Source: Pictodentalium vernedei (taxonomy: Eukaryota; Mollusca; Scaphopoda; Dentaliida; Dentaliidae). Taken from it: a stretch of DNA of 64,000 bases. Shown here in pieces: positions 52,091 through 62,532 of the stretch. How positions within the stretch are numbered: the first letter of the stretch is position 1; each line of letters opens with the position of its first letter. Location: contig CM062297.1 of the NCBI GenBank assembly GCA_031216915.1, positions 363,457,704-363,521,703 of the forward strand, read 5' to 3'. Position numbers and translations under genes: made by a program. The notes beneath the pieces were generated by a model. That model was not told where the DNA came from and made no database searches. It saw nothing but the letters and a program-made list of their open reading frames with translations.

Positions 52091-53008
52091 GTCTTATTTA
52101 ATATTAACGTTCAGATTGTGTATCAGTAAATTTACGTTGTGCAGCTTTATATTCAATACTATTTTTATCTATTTTCAGATTGTTTTTTGCAATTTGCTTC
52201 CTCAAGGACCATTGGCTCCTTGGGTTGCAGCTTTGAGGTATGGAGGCTTGAGTTTGCGCCCCGCTCTCTAGCTCTGCATGTGTCTGGGAAGGTATGTGTG
52301 GTGTTGAATAATTTGCATTACATCCTGCATGTATCTTTGTTTTGGTGACCATAGGCTTTGCAGCCTTATTATCTATCTTTTGAAAAGAGATGCATTATTA
52401 AGTTGTCCTTGCAGGTTGTCTAGAAATGTACCTCAGTTGAATTAGTTTGATTGAGGTATAAATTCTTGACAATTTGCTTCTCTAGGTTTTCTGCAGCCTT
52501 GAAAGTGCATCCATGTTCAGATGGAACAGCATTTGAAATTCTGAATATTTACATGTATATTAATGATTCTGTTGAAATCTTTGTATGTGAAGAGTGTGTA
52601 GTGGTTGGATGCATTTTGTGCGTGTGTGATTTGTCTTGACTTTGTATCAAACTCTTTTGTGTTGTATTTGTTAACTTTGTGTCCTGTTCTTAATGTTTCA
52701 TCCTGCAATAAATGCTATCTTTTTATATGGTTTTCTTTATTTGCAATTCATACCTTTCGTGCTGACTATAAAGAGCTTTTTTTGATTCAGCAAAAAACTT
52801 AATGTTCCACAATAGGATACAGATTGTGACCCAGCGAAGTTAGATCACGCAGGAAGCGAACACAAATTTCTATGACCACTTTTCTCACTGTGTTATGCTG
52901 AGTGATTTGTGGTATTCATTACCATTTGATTTGTTTTATTGAATTATTTCTTAAAACGAGCTATTAACTGAAAATAGAATATGTTTTCAAATTTGGAATT
53001 CACTAAAG
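52091..53008 (+). other. 3' non-coding region of the SGNH-type YR element
   Basis: It is T-rich with no conserved frame. 'cctgcaataaatgctatc' at about 52703 offers an AATAAA. Several acceptor-like 'ttttcag' strings (52175) occur. A reversed partial copy of the 43985 repeat sits at 52962-53012. Confidence 0.4.
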
Positions 53009-53011
53009 AAA

Positions 53012-53081
53012 AACAATGTGGGGTCTTAGCTGAATTTGAATAGTACTGGCTGCTTTTTGCCATTATGTTGGGTAAAGGGTT
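53012..53081 (-). repeat. CCCTTTACCC end motif at the 3' side of the YR element
   Basis: Read on the minus strand: GTCAACCCTTTACCCAACAT, then 'aatggcaaaaagcagccagt' and 'actattc'. This matches 'end 2' of TTAA family A (as at 17952 and, reversed, 11661) over about 40 bases. The TTAA is changed to TCAA. A partner end on the left of the element was not found. Confidence 0.6.
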
Positions 53082-53134
53082 GACTAAGCCTGTTCAGGGT
53101 TAGTTACTTGGTTAAAAATGAATTTTTGTTTATA

Positions 53135-53563
53135 CTGTGGAACTCTGTTAATTGAATAGCCACTTTGCCAATGAAAATTATTCAGTTAACAAGAGTATTC
53201 AATTAACAGGGATTGTGTCACTTTCCTGTATTCTAGACATAAATTTAGCATTTATCCTATTATATCTTGTTTGACAGAGTCCCAGGAGCTCTGTCACACA
53301 CGATATAATAGATTAAATGCTTGTATTGGATGTACTGAGGCAAAATAGGTCTATAAACAAAGGAAAACTGGGGAAAGTTAGGGTAATTTCTCGACAGGTT
53401 ACAAGATTTTTTATTCAGTTAACAGGAGTTTACTCTATAACCTATATTCAATTGACAAGTCAAATTTGTACTGGAAGTATGGTAAATGGTTTTGTTTTGG
53501 GAAATTATATTCAATTAACAGGGTTATTCCGTAAAGAGATATCCAATTAAGTGGGCTCCACTG
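53135..53563 (+). mobile_element. pogo/Tc-like MITE, family I
   Basis: It starts CTGTGGAACTCTGTTAATTG after TA and ends gtgggctccactg before TA. It has the palindrome 'ctattatatcttgtttgaca' against 'gtcacacacgatataatag', and 'aattaacagggttattcc' near the end. It is the longest and best copy of the family. Confidence 0.7.
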
Positions 53564-53679
53564 TAATCACAAAGTGTGACTAACCCTGTGCATTGTTAGT
53601 CACACTTTCTGGTTGTAAAAAAATGGTAACTGCCATATCGCATGCTGCATGAAAATATACACTAAGGCTTAAAAATGCA

Positions 53680-53815
53680 CAGGATTAGTTGGTTACATGT
53701 TGCTACATAGGTGCAGGATTCAAGGAACTATTGGAAATACTTATACTGGACAGTGGAAATTTTTTTAAGTGAATTCCAAAAATGAAAATATATTCTATTT
53801 TCAATTAATAGCTTG
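53680..53815 (+). repeat. Dispersed repeat, copy right of the YR element
   Basis: It matches 43985-44140 in the same orientation: 'attagttggttacatgtt', 'caggattcaa', 'acttatactgga', 'aagtgaattccaaaaatgaa', 'ttctattttcaattaata'. Confidence 0.55.
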
Positions 53816-54067
53816 TTTTAAGTTGTTCGTCAAGCGAGTTTCCCCGATTTTGTTCTTTGAGGTTTGTTGGAAATCGATAATTATGTCAAAGAGGTTTTAA
53901 TTCTCAAATGTATATGAATATTCCAGTTCAAAAAGTCATTTAATGAAACTTTTGGCCACAAGGATTAAAAACGGTTGTTGCTATGGTACAGCCGTCATGT
54001 ACTGATCGTAATCCATACATGGGCAGTGATGTCCACACATGCATTTACCAGGTAATAAAAATTATCA

Positions 54068-54132
54068 TTAGCAAAATTTTTAATTAATGAAGCACTGGGT
54101 TGTACTCGGTGCTTCGTTAATTAAATTTTTGA
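54068..54132. repeat. Compact hairpin
   Basis: 'gcaaaatttttaattaatga' with 'agcac' faces 'gtgct' and 'tcgttaattaaatttttgat' around a 13-base loop (about 54068-54130). No terminal motif or flank duplication was identified. Confidence 0.7.
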
Positions 54133-54296
54133 TGCTTATTCCTATAATTAGTGTATGAAATCTAATATTATTGCATCCATGGAATTATTGCCCACCAGTG
54201 AAAAGTGATAGTCCATGGCGACCATACTGTAAAAGAGAGACTTATTAATTTATTATTTATTATTCAATAAAGAGATTTATTATATGACTATGTAAT

Positions 54297-54539
54297 TTAA
54301 CCGCTAAATATCACTACTGTTTGATGAGCTTCTCCTGGTCCCCAGAAAATCCACAGTGTCGAATCCCATTCTGTATCACTATAGTATGACAGACTATTTA
54401 CATGTACATTCGAATTCGCATAATTAGCTGTTCCGAGCTGGAATGGGTGCACTTGAATGGCGGTCCGGGTCAAAAGAAAGTTGACTGTTCTCTTTGTTAT
54501 GTATCCATGCGCATTGTCATATTCCATAGAAGTGTGCAC
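54297..54539 (-). other. 80-residue open frame, possible gene remnant
   Basis: The minus-strand frame reads MEYDNAHGYITKRTVNFLLT, then AIQVHPFQLGTANYANSNVH and SYYSDTEWDSTLWIFWGPGE, and stops at 54297. The composition is protein-like, but there is no acceptor at its 5' side (a TAA lies directly upstream in frame) and no recognised family. It could be a decayed transposon or gene piece, or chance. Confidence 0.2.
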
Positions 54540-54859
54540 CCATTACAGAAATAAGTGTAAACAAAAATAGTTGTTTTTTACTTCAATCCAATTTACAAAA
54601 AAAAGGTTGGGAGAATTGTTAATACTAGCGTTTGGAATGCAATGTTGAACTCTAAGTCATATAATAAACCTTTTATAGCTACAGCCTGTTTTATCCAGTG
54701 ATCTGACCTCCTTTTCTCGACATGATACCATGACCCAGATCACTTACTGCAGCGATAATATGTATATATATAACTTTTTATTTCAGACTCAGTGTTCCAC
54801 AGAAAAGTCACCAAAAAAAAAAAGAAAAAACAAAATTATCAGTGGGCTTCACTGTACTA

Positions 54860-54950
54860 GTTTTAAATGCCTGTGGCTCAGTGGTTAGAGCATTAGACTT
54901 CAAACCGAAAGATCTACAGTTTGATAGTGACCAGTGGTTATTATATAAGA
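54860..54950 (+). mobile_element. SINE head fragment
   Basis: 'gcctgtggctcagtggttag' carries an A-box-like TGGCTCAGTGG, then 'cattagacttcaaaccgaaa' and a worn B box 'cagtttgatagtg'. The body is missing. Confidence 0.6.
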
Positions 54951-55099
54951 AGTTTATCTATTCCTGCAAAGTGCAAAAGTACCTGACAACGTTCGATAGA
55001 TACCTTGAGCAACTTAGATATTATCGCAGTCTTGAACTGATGTCACTCCACTGTTACTCCCAGAAAATATCAGATTGCATTGAAAGTAGATGGAATCAA

Positions 55100-55330
55100 G
55101 CCAGAAAATAAGCAGACTGTCATCTGCAAAATGAGGTCCCCAAAGGGTGAATTTAGTAGCATCACTAAATTTACCCTCTGTGAACCTCAATCTGAATCAG
55201 GGACTCAAAACTAAACAGAAAGAGGTACCCAGAGGATAAATTGGCCCACTGTATGGGATAGCATCATCAAATTCTCCCTCTGGGGACCTCATTCTGCAAA
55301 TGTCAGACTGCTTACTTTCAGGCTTTGATG
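55100..55330. repeat. Inverted repeat of about 60-base arms
   Basis: 'aataagcagactgtcatctg' plus 'caaaatgaggtccccaaagg' (55107-55150) faces 'ctctggggacctcattctgc' plus 'aaatgtcagactgcttactt' (about 55278-55318). The inner arms around 'aaatttaccctctg' also pair. The arms are close to identical, so the repeat looks fairly young. Confidence 0.8.
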
Positions 55331-55487
55331 GAAATATAAGAAAATCCATACCATGTTTTTCTTCCTAACCCTACAGGTGCAAGATGTTCTTGTTGATAGA
55401 AAAATGAACTAAATAAAATCTATTTTCTATACATTGTTGCCATTACCTCAGCAACTCAATGTCTTCATAAAGAAAGGTTTTCGCTTT

Positions 55488-55729
55488 TTAACCCTTTGAA
55501 CCCTGGTGGTATCTTCCATGTCAGTTCCATGGTAGCAATAGGAAGGGTCCATATTTATTATTTGGGGGTAGACCAATTAATATTTTCAACGTGCAGCCTT
55601 AGGGCTGTATGTTGAAAATATTGATTGGTCTACACCACACATTTACCTTGCAGTCATCCCCCTTAATGACATTATGACGTAGCTTATGACCTGGCCCGGA
55701 AAAACGTCCTCTGGAGTTCAAAGGGTTAA
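55488..55729 (-). mobile_element. TTAA-flanked MITE, family C, second copy
   Basis: TTAA stands at 55488-55491 and 55726-55729, enclosing CCCTTTGAACCCTGGTGG and, reversed, CCCTTTGAACTCCAGAGGAC. The internal pair 'gaccaattaatattttcaac' against 'gttgaaaatattgattggtc' is strong. It is a reversed copy of 1856-2095. Confidence 0.85.
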
Positions 55730-55799
55730 ATTTGTATGGCTATGTTTTATGTTGTATCTGAAATCAAAATTCAAAAAATATTTGAAAAAAAATATATGA

Positions 55800-56704
55800 G
55801 CACTGCAAAGTGTAGCATATATACCCCTCCCCCCCCCCCCCCCCCCAGACACCAATAATGCATCCAAAAAAATCAAAAAAATGATTTGAGTCAGGATTCA
55901 TTAGTTCTTGGGTGGAAACCAAATTCAATATGGCCACCATGGCAGCCATATTGAATTAGCTAGCTGATCCAAAATCAAAAGGAAGCTTCCTCTAGACACC
56001 AATAATGAATAACCAAAAATTTAAATTGATTTGAGTCAGTATTCCATTAGTTATTGGATAGAAACCAAATTCAAGATGGCTGCCATGGTTCAGCTTCCTC
56101 TAGAGACCAACAATGCATAATTAAAAAATAAAAATGATTTGAGTAAGCATTCATTAGTTATTGCACGGAAACCAAATTCAATATGGCCAACGAGATGGCC
56201 ATATTGAATTGGCTAGCTGGACCAAAATAGAAAGGAAGCTTCCTCTAATCACTGATAATGCATTTCCAAAAAACTGAAATTGACTCGAGTCAGTGTTCAT
56301 TAGTTATTGTACGGAAACCAAATTCAAGGTGGCCACCATAATGAATTGGCCACTGGCAGCTATCTTGGATCAGCTAACTGGTCCGAAATCGAAAGGTAGC
56401 TTCCTCTCGACACCAACAATGCATAATTAAAAAATAGAAATAATCGAGTGAGCCAAAACTAGTTACTGGATGGAATCCAAATCAATATGGCTGCCATGGT
56501 GGCCACATTGAATTGGCAAGCTGGATCAAAATCAAAAGGAAGCATTATCAGATCACCCACAAGATACCCCTAAAATTATGATTTGATCAAATAAGCGGTT
56601 CTTTAGTTATTTGACGGAAAAGCTAATGGATGGATGCCGGATGACGGACGATGGACATGGTGAAAACATAATGCTCCCAAGAAAATCTCTCAGAGGCATA
56701 AAAA
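55800..56704 (+). mobile_element. Family H array-bearing repeat
   Basis: It begins near 'catatatacccctccccccc' (C tract) and ends 'ctctcagaggcataaa'. Five units of roughly 130-160 bp carry 'aaaccaaattcaatatggcc', 'tgatttgagtcag' and 'ggaagcttcctctagacacc'. A GGATGCCGGATGACGGACGA run (about 56630) precedes the end. Confidence 0.7.
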
Positions 56705-56711
56705 AACTACA

Positions 56712-57076
56712 TTATATAAGTCCTTGGGCAAGACACTAAATCCTGATTGCCCATGAGGGGGCATGGTGATGCTGTGAGCTAAGGCAGAGGGACTGCACAT
56801 CAATGGTGCACTTGTCTTCAACTGATACTATATGCTGTGATCTGAGAATGGACTGCACATCAATGGTGCACTTGTCTTCAACTGATACTAATGCTGTGAT
56901 CTAAGGTGGGCAGACTGCACATCAATGGAGGACTTGCCTTCAACTGATACCAACTTTGCCAACACAGTTAGTTCACTGGAGAGTCTGACAGTTGTTCACT
57001 TCTGTTCAGTGCTTCTCTCACCGGGTACTCTGGCATCCTCCACCAGTAAAAATGTCTGACATAATGTGATTTTTAA
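56712..57076 (+). mobile_element. SINE with internal triplication
   Basis: It lacks its head. The body starts 'gtccttgggcaagacactaa'. The segment 'gactgcacatcaatggtgca' plus 'cttgtcttcaactgatacta' occurs three times (56788, 56847 and, varied, 56910). The 3' part 'gggtactctggcatcctcca' precedes a tail that is split by the TTAA MITE at 57073-57289. Confidence 0.75.
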
Positions 57077-57289
57077 CTCTTACACTGTCGAGTATTTAAA
57101 AATATTTTTCATCAAATCAAGCCATGGCTGCTGTGAAGCAGATTTGATGAAAAATTCATGAAAATGTGACACAAGAAATCACTGATCAAAAGGTTGATAT
57201 AGTTAGCAGGGGTTATTTTTGTTAAATGTTCCAACATTTTACATATTTTAGTGACAAGGGATTTCCCCCAGCAGCATGCAAGGGGTTAA
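57073..57289. mobile_element. TTAA-flanked MITE inserted in a SINE tail
   Basis: TTAA stands at 57073-57076 and 57286-57289, with CTCTTACACTGTCGAG at the left and 'gcatgcaagggg' at the right. A palindrome 'tttttcatcaaatc' against 'gatttgatgaaaaat' lies inside (about 57108-57155). Without it, the SINE tail would read 'gatttttaaaccccaataaa'. The end sequences differ from families A, B, C and J. Confidence 0.7.
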
Positions 57290-57569
57290 ACCCCAATATT
57301 TATTTATTTATTTATTGGTGTTTAAGGTGACATATTTCTGCACAATGGCTAATCATGATTTTAATCAGTTTTTTGGGTGGCGGAACTTGAAGAGAACCAC
57401 CGAGCAATGGGGAGCAACTGTCAGCTCACCCAACATATGAACTCCACACAAGTAGGGTTAACATTGGTTGAAGACAGGTGCACCATCGACGTGCAGTGCG
57501 CCTAAGTACACAATGTCACTGTGCCCCACATGGGCAATGGGAGTGAAGTGTCTTGCTTAAACCCCAATA
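57286..57569 (-). mobile_element. 5'-truncated SINE with 13-bp target duplication
   Basis: The SINE body and tail (57299-57556, minus strand) are flanked by TTAAACCCCAATA at 57286-57298 and 57557-57569. The tail and 'gtttaaggtgacatatttct' are present. The head stops inside 'aagacacttcactcccattg', so the tRNA part is missing. Confidence 0.9.
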
Positions 57570-57594
57570 AAGAAACAAACTAAATTCAATAGAA

Positions 57595-57953
57595 TTTATT
57601 CAATTTATTTATTTATTGGGGTAACGATACTTTTGAAGCTAGGGTCACCTGGTGTTGGACAGTTTTACAGGTGGAGGAAGCAGGAGTACCCAGAGAGAAC
57701 CACTGAGCAACTCTCAAACTCCCCAACATACTTACTCCATGAAGCAGTGTTAGCATTGGTTGAATACAAGAACACCGTTGACATGCAGTGTGCATTAGTA
57801 TACAATGCCACTGTGCCCCCATGTGGGCAAGTGCGATTAAGTCTCTTGCCCAAGGGCACAATGCAGTTGCCGAAGGTGGGATTTGAACCAAGGACCTCTC
57901 GGCTTGCAGCCTGCATATCTACCTACTGAGCCACTGCACTCCCAGTTTATTCA
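57595..57953 (-). mobile_element. tRNA-headed SINE with 8-bp target duplication
   Basis: TTTATTCA flanks the element at 57595-57602 and 57946-57953. On the minus strand the head has 'gtggctcagtaggtagat' and the B-box-like 'ggttcaaatccc', and the body 'gtgcccttgggcaagagact'. The tail region has a shorter variant ('aggtgaccctagcttc') shared with the copy at 63328. Confidence 0.85.
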
Positions 57954-58120
57954 TCAATAAATTACTGTATACGAGGCCTATACTAAGAATTATGAAAATT
58001 TTGTTTTGGGACTTACATTTTTTAATAAAGTCTAAATATTGAGTGACTTACGTATTTTAATAAAGTTCAGATTTTTAGTTTTGGTACTAAACAGTTAAAT
58101 ATGAAAAGTTGCAAACTTAC
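57954..58120. other. Start of the first intron
   Basis: On the minus strand this lies directly downstream of the exon 1 donor. It contains a short duplicated segment (gggacttac/gtgacttac with 'ttttaataaagt') at 58008-58065. No coding signal. Confidence 0.4.
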
Positions 58121-58203
58121 GACATCGCCCTAAACAAAACTCTAACAGTATCAGCACTCAGCATCTTCTTCAGACGTTTCTTGGAAGCTTGCACAAGAGG
58201 CAT
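58121..58203 (-). CDS. Host gene, first coding exon
   Basis: On the minus strand the ATG lies at 58203-58201, with a purine at -3 (gtcATGc) and an in-frame TAG 15 bases upstream, which supports it as the start. The exon reads MPLVQASKKRLKKMLSADTV and RVLFRAM, then TC, and meets a good donor TC|gtaagt at 58120-58115. The length is 83 bases, phase 2 out, fitting exon 2. The N-terminus is basic and could form an amphipathic helix. No signal peptide is seen. The function is unknown. An intron of about 25.3 kb follows. Upstream sequence (58204 on) would hold the 5' UTR or further upstream exons and the promoter. Confidence 0.65.
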
Positions 58204-59060
58204 GACAATTAAGCTCTATCTGTTCACAATGAATGTCAAACTCTTGAGTACACAGATCTTAGGAGCATAGAATTAACCACTGTTTAAATATTGTCTTTCA
58301 ATCAAATTCTGCCAATATCTTAACTAAAAGAGGAATTTACTTCACAAGAGCTTTTCAGTGAAAGAAGTGAAGTCTGTAGACAGCCCTCACTGAACAAATT
58401 TAGTTAAAGGCAAAAAATACAGCCTCAGTAAAGCAAATATTCAGTTACTATCTTTCACAGTCCTGAGAGATGATTTGATTTGAAATAACAACTTGCCAGT
58501 TGCAGAATTGGAACTGCTGTAACCAGAGTAATATACCAGAGTTTCAATAGAATGTGTTAGTTAACTGAAACTCATATACTAGTGTGAAATCTCAAAAATG
58601 TTGACACAATGTTAAAACGTTATATCAGTAAATATCTGTTCAAGAAATGTCCGTTGAAAAACAGAGCTTTAAACCTCTGAATGTAAGAGTCCAAACTGCA
58701 ATATGCTTTACAAAATAAACACAGATGTTAGTTTATTCCCCCATTGTCATTGTATATAATGGTATGGTTTTCTGTCATTACAAGTCTCTTAAATAACATT
58801 CTTTGTTTTTATCAAGAATCATGTTATTGGTTGATTCTAATCAATGAAGGTTAGAGTATCGCAATTTATTGGGAGTATTGTCCACAAACAAGCATCTAAT
58901 TCAAGCGAAATGGAAAGCCATAGGATATAAAAAACCTCATTAGCTGGCAGTAGTTGACACAATTTCAGGTTCCAACTGCAAATGACGTCAGCACATGCTA
59001 TTTTGATCTCTGTCAACAGAAAGCACATCATTATATGAGTCAGTCCAAATGCTGAGATCA
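58204..59060 (-). other. Probable 5' UTR/promoter side of the host gene
   Basis: There are no clear repeat ends and no splice-flanked exon. It is AT-rich, with 'tatataatgg' at 58753-58762. I cannot place a transcription start site from sequence alone. Confidence 0.3.
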
Positions 59061-59432
59061 AGTAAACAAGCTGAGACTTTGTTTCAAAGAATTTTACAGA
59101 GCACAGTAGAGCAGTAGGATTCATAAATGAACAAGTGCAATGCCAAGGGTGGCTATGCCCCTCCCCCACATCCAAGCATGAGTTTCTAGTCATTTATCTT
59201 TGTTGATATTGAATTAATAAATATTATAAGTTATCTCCGCCAACATGTATGGTATATGGAGATTTAATACCTGGATGTCAGTTATTAAATAAACACTTTC
59301 ATTTATGAATCCTACTGCTCTACTGTGCTCTGTAAAATTCTTTGAAACGAAGTCTCAGCTTGTTTACTTGAGACATTCAGGTAATGAGGCATTCAGGTAT
59401 TAAATCTCCATAATTCATACATGTTGGCAGAG
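59060..59432. repeat. Long inverted repeat, two-part arms
   Basis: 'agtaaacaagctgagacttt' through 'acagagcacagtagagcagt' and 'aggattcataaatga' (59062-59132) faces its near-perfect complement at about 59302-59373. A second pair, 'gccaacatgtatggtatatg' plus 'gagatttaatacctg' (59241-59275) against 'caggtattaaatctcc' plus 'attcatacatgttggc' (about 59395-59428), is interleaved with it. This could be a MITE or two overlapping hairpin insertions. Confidence 0.75.
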
Positions 59433-59544
59433 AATTTATCGGAATATAGGGACAACTTATCTTCTCTTATCTCCATTAAACCATAGCACCAATACAGCAG
59501 GCCACCAAATGTGTCCATGGGACACTAATGCCTCCACTTTATGA

Positions 59545-59870
59545 TAAACCTTTGTAAAAATAAACTTCCGGAAACCAATATCAACATGTCTTCTAAGTTA
59601 GAAAAGGGCCATAACTCTGCCACAACATATCAGACCAAGCCCACTATCAATCCCAACCTGTATTATGTGGTTATAAACCAATGTGTAACATTTTGTTTCA
59701 TTTCGTTCAGACAAACTAAAGTTATCATCCAGAAACCATATTCAGGATGGACGTACATACGTGCTTATGTCTGTACGTACAGAAGTATATGTATGTACGT
59801 ATGGACAGATGGATGGACAAGGGTAACACTTGGCAGGGGCATGAAAATCAAACCAGCATTTCGTAAGTGA
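59545..59870 (+). mobile_element. Array-bearing repeat tail, family G-like
   Basis: 'gaaaagggccataactctgc' and 'aacctgtattatgtgg' resemble family G and 43441-43985. It is followed by a (GTAC/GTATGTAC)n-type tract (59750-59803) and GGACAGATGGATGGAC. Confidence 0.55.
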
Positions 59871-60242
59871 TAAATTGTTTTTATCCAGTTTTGCCTGCAA
59901 AAGGCACACAGGGATGACATTGAGGCCTAGAGTCTTCCACCTTGAGCAGGTGGAACTAAGTGTCTCACTGAAGGACATGATACAAATGCCTCCAGCTACA
60001 TTAATTTTAAGCAATATTTTATTTCTGAACATTATTAACATAAACATACAGAAAACAAAAAGAAGTACATATGCTCTACAGTGAAACACGTGAAATTGGA
60101 TTCAGAAGCAGTATTAAGCTTATTTAAGCTTTCTTGATCCTTAGTATTACACATCATGTCAAGAGTTACAGATAATAAATATGCACTTAATTAGATGTAT
60201 TGAAGCAAAAATTGTGTATATTCATTTCAGTTGAGCTATAAA
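59871..60242. other. Unassigned stretch
   Basis: It contains 'ccaccttgagcaggtggaac', a small palindrome at 59937-59956. No coding or repeat family is supported. Confidence 0.3.
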
Positions 60243-62192
60243 GAACAAGAGGTCCCATGGGGCCTGAGGTGCCCACCTGACCAAAGTTGTTTAAAGAACG
60301 ATTTAATTAGCATCTATAGCTGCTTAGCACAACACAGCAATGAAGTTATTTGATTATTTATAACTCTCTTGTCCATGCCAGATGATTATTTTCTAGTATT
60401 GGGATCCTACCACAGAAATAATGCCCATATTTTCAGTAATGCAAAACTAGGGAGTCCAATTATCAACCTAGGGACTTAACTTGAACAAACTTGAAGGATG
60501 TTGTATACCAAATATCAAAAGATTCTGACTGGTGGTTCTTGGAGAAGAAGATTTTGAGAATATTACCAATTTTGCACTATGTTAAAATGTGCCCCCCCCC
60601 ACCCCCATAGGGAACACAAATATCAACCCAGGGACTTTATTTGAACAAACTGAATCTAAACCCTCTAAGGATGCTGTATATCAAATATCAAAAGATTCTG
60701 ATTGTATCTCAAGAAGCAGATGTTTAAAGATTATTCCTCATATTGAAATAAGTAAACATTCAGGCTCCAAAAGGGAACCCAAATATTAACCCTGGGACTT
60801 GATTTGAGCAAACTTAGATCTGACCTCCCTAAGGATGTTGTATACTAAATATCAAACGACTCAAACTGGTGGATCTGAAGAAGATGTTTAAAGATTATTC
60901 CTCATATTGCACTTGGCTAAAATAGAGAGCCCAATTATTGACTGATGAACTTGAGTTGAACAAATTTGAACCCAACACCTCTAAAGATTCTGTATGCCAT
61001 ATATTAAATGATTCTGACTAGTGTTTCTGGAGAAGAAGAGTTTTAAAAATTATTCCTCATATTGGATTCAGTTAAAATTTTAGCCTCAGTATGGAACCCA
61101 AATATTAACCCTGGGACTATGGAACCCAAATATTAACCCTGGGACATGGTTTGAACAAAATTAGATCTAACCTCCCTAAGGAGGCTGTATACCAAATATC
61201 AAAAGATTCTGACTGGTGGATCTGAAGAACAAGATTTTTAAAAATTATTCCCTATATTGCACTCAGTTAAAATTTGGGCCCCCATAGGAAATATCAATTG
61301 AGGGACTCGATTTGAACAATCTTGAATCTGACCCTAGTAACAATGATGTATGCCAAATATTAAAAGATTCTGACTGGTGGTTCTGAAGATGAAGATTTTT
61401 AAAGATTATTCCCCATATTGCCCTAAGTTAATATTTGGGCACCTGTATTGAATCAAGGGGTTTAAGGTTAACAAACTTGTATCTGACCCCTAAGGATGCT
61501 GTATACCAAATATCAAAAGATTCTGTTCAGTGGTTCTGGAGAAAATTTTTTTTTAAAATTTTTGCAAATATGCTGACTCAGCATTTTTTCAATGCCTCCC
61601 CCTCCCCCACCCCCTACAGAACCTTCTGACATAATCGATGGCAAATTTTTTACCATTCCATTCTACTGGTTCTAAGAAAGCTTCATACCAAATAACAGTT
61701 CTATATTCCGTGTGGTTTGAAAAATATTGGTGTTTGGGGTACTTATGACTCAATAATATCACATACGAAATTTGGTCCAAATCAGACCATTGGTTAACAA
61801 AATAGAAATTTTGGATGGCAGCAAAAATCTTGCCCCTCCCATTACATAGGCAAATATTGCTCCGCGGACATCATTTGAAAAAAACTTAAGTCTACACTTC
61901 AAAGTGAAGCTTCATACCAAATATTAAGTCATTGTACAACCGGTTCATGAGAATATTTTTTAAAAAATTTGGTGCATTTTCCCCCATCCCCTCCCTATGA
62001 GGCTGGGCAAGTTGATTTGAACAAAAACAAAATGCAATGTCAGAATAAGCAATCACCTCAAGTTTATCTGAAATCAGTTCAGTGGTTTTTTTTTGAGAAG
62101 GTCCAAACACCATGTTCAGATGATGGATGATGAATGCACAACGGGCGGTGAGTGATCATAAAAACTTATCCGGACTTTCAGTCAGGTGAGCT
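60243..62192 (+). mobile_element. Family E array-bearing repeat, copy 4
   Basis: It starts 'aacaagaggtcccatggggc' and 'cccacctgacc' and ends 'ggactttcagtcaggtgagc' plus TAA. Core units with 'gtataccaaatatcaaaaga', 'ctgactggtggatctgaag' and 'acccaaatattaaccctggg' step by about 170-190 bp, and one partial duplication is seen at 61093-61145. The degenerate run 'gatggatgatgaatgc' stands where other copies have GACGG. Confidence 0.8.
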
Positions 62193-62264
62193 AAAAAATT
62201 AAAAAGTGTTCTGGGGTACAAAGGGGATAGGGGCAGAGAGAGAGAAGGGGTAAACAGGTGAAAT

Positions 62265-62530
62265 TTAACTGGCAGAGTGCTTAGTAAACATGAGTATTTT
62301 TTTCCAAAGATATCATGCAACCAGTAAAGGGAACCTTACTTGTGCATGCTTTGTTTACACATAATTGTTTTGTTACTATTTATTGGAGAATGCCAAATGA
62401 TGAGAGTGATAAAACAATTTCATGTAAAGCATTTATCATGCTGCTTAGAAGAGAGCAAGCCATGGTGCATACAGTGCAAAGCACTTTTCAATAGATACAT
62501 GATAGTGGCTTCTACCACTCAACCAGTTAA
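62265..62530 (+). mobile_element. Family J TTAA MITE
   Basis: TTAA stands at 62265-62268 and 62527-62530. The ends are CTGGCAGAGTGCT and 'ccactcaaccag'. 'tatttattggagaatgcc' matches the family core arm. It is about 258 bp long. Confidence 0.75.
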
Positions 62531-62532
62531 AC

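Noticed and set aside
43985..53815. Long terminal repeats of an LTR retrotransposon
   Set aside because: The direct repeats are only about 150 bp, have no TG...CA ends, no primer-binding site or polypurine tract was seen, and the genes inside are of the YR type.
54860..54950. A tRNA gene
   Set aside because: The A-box-like sequence is present but the B box is damaged and no cloverleaf can be drawn. It matches the SINE head.
58837..59193. 118-residue minus-strand open frame
   Set aside because: It crosses an inverted-repeat arm, has no family features, and lies where 5' flanking sequence of the host gene is expected. Chance openness is the simpler reading.
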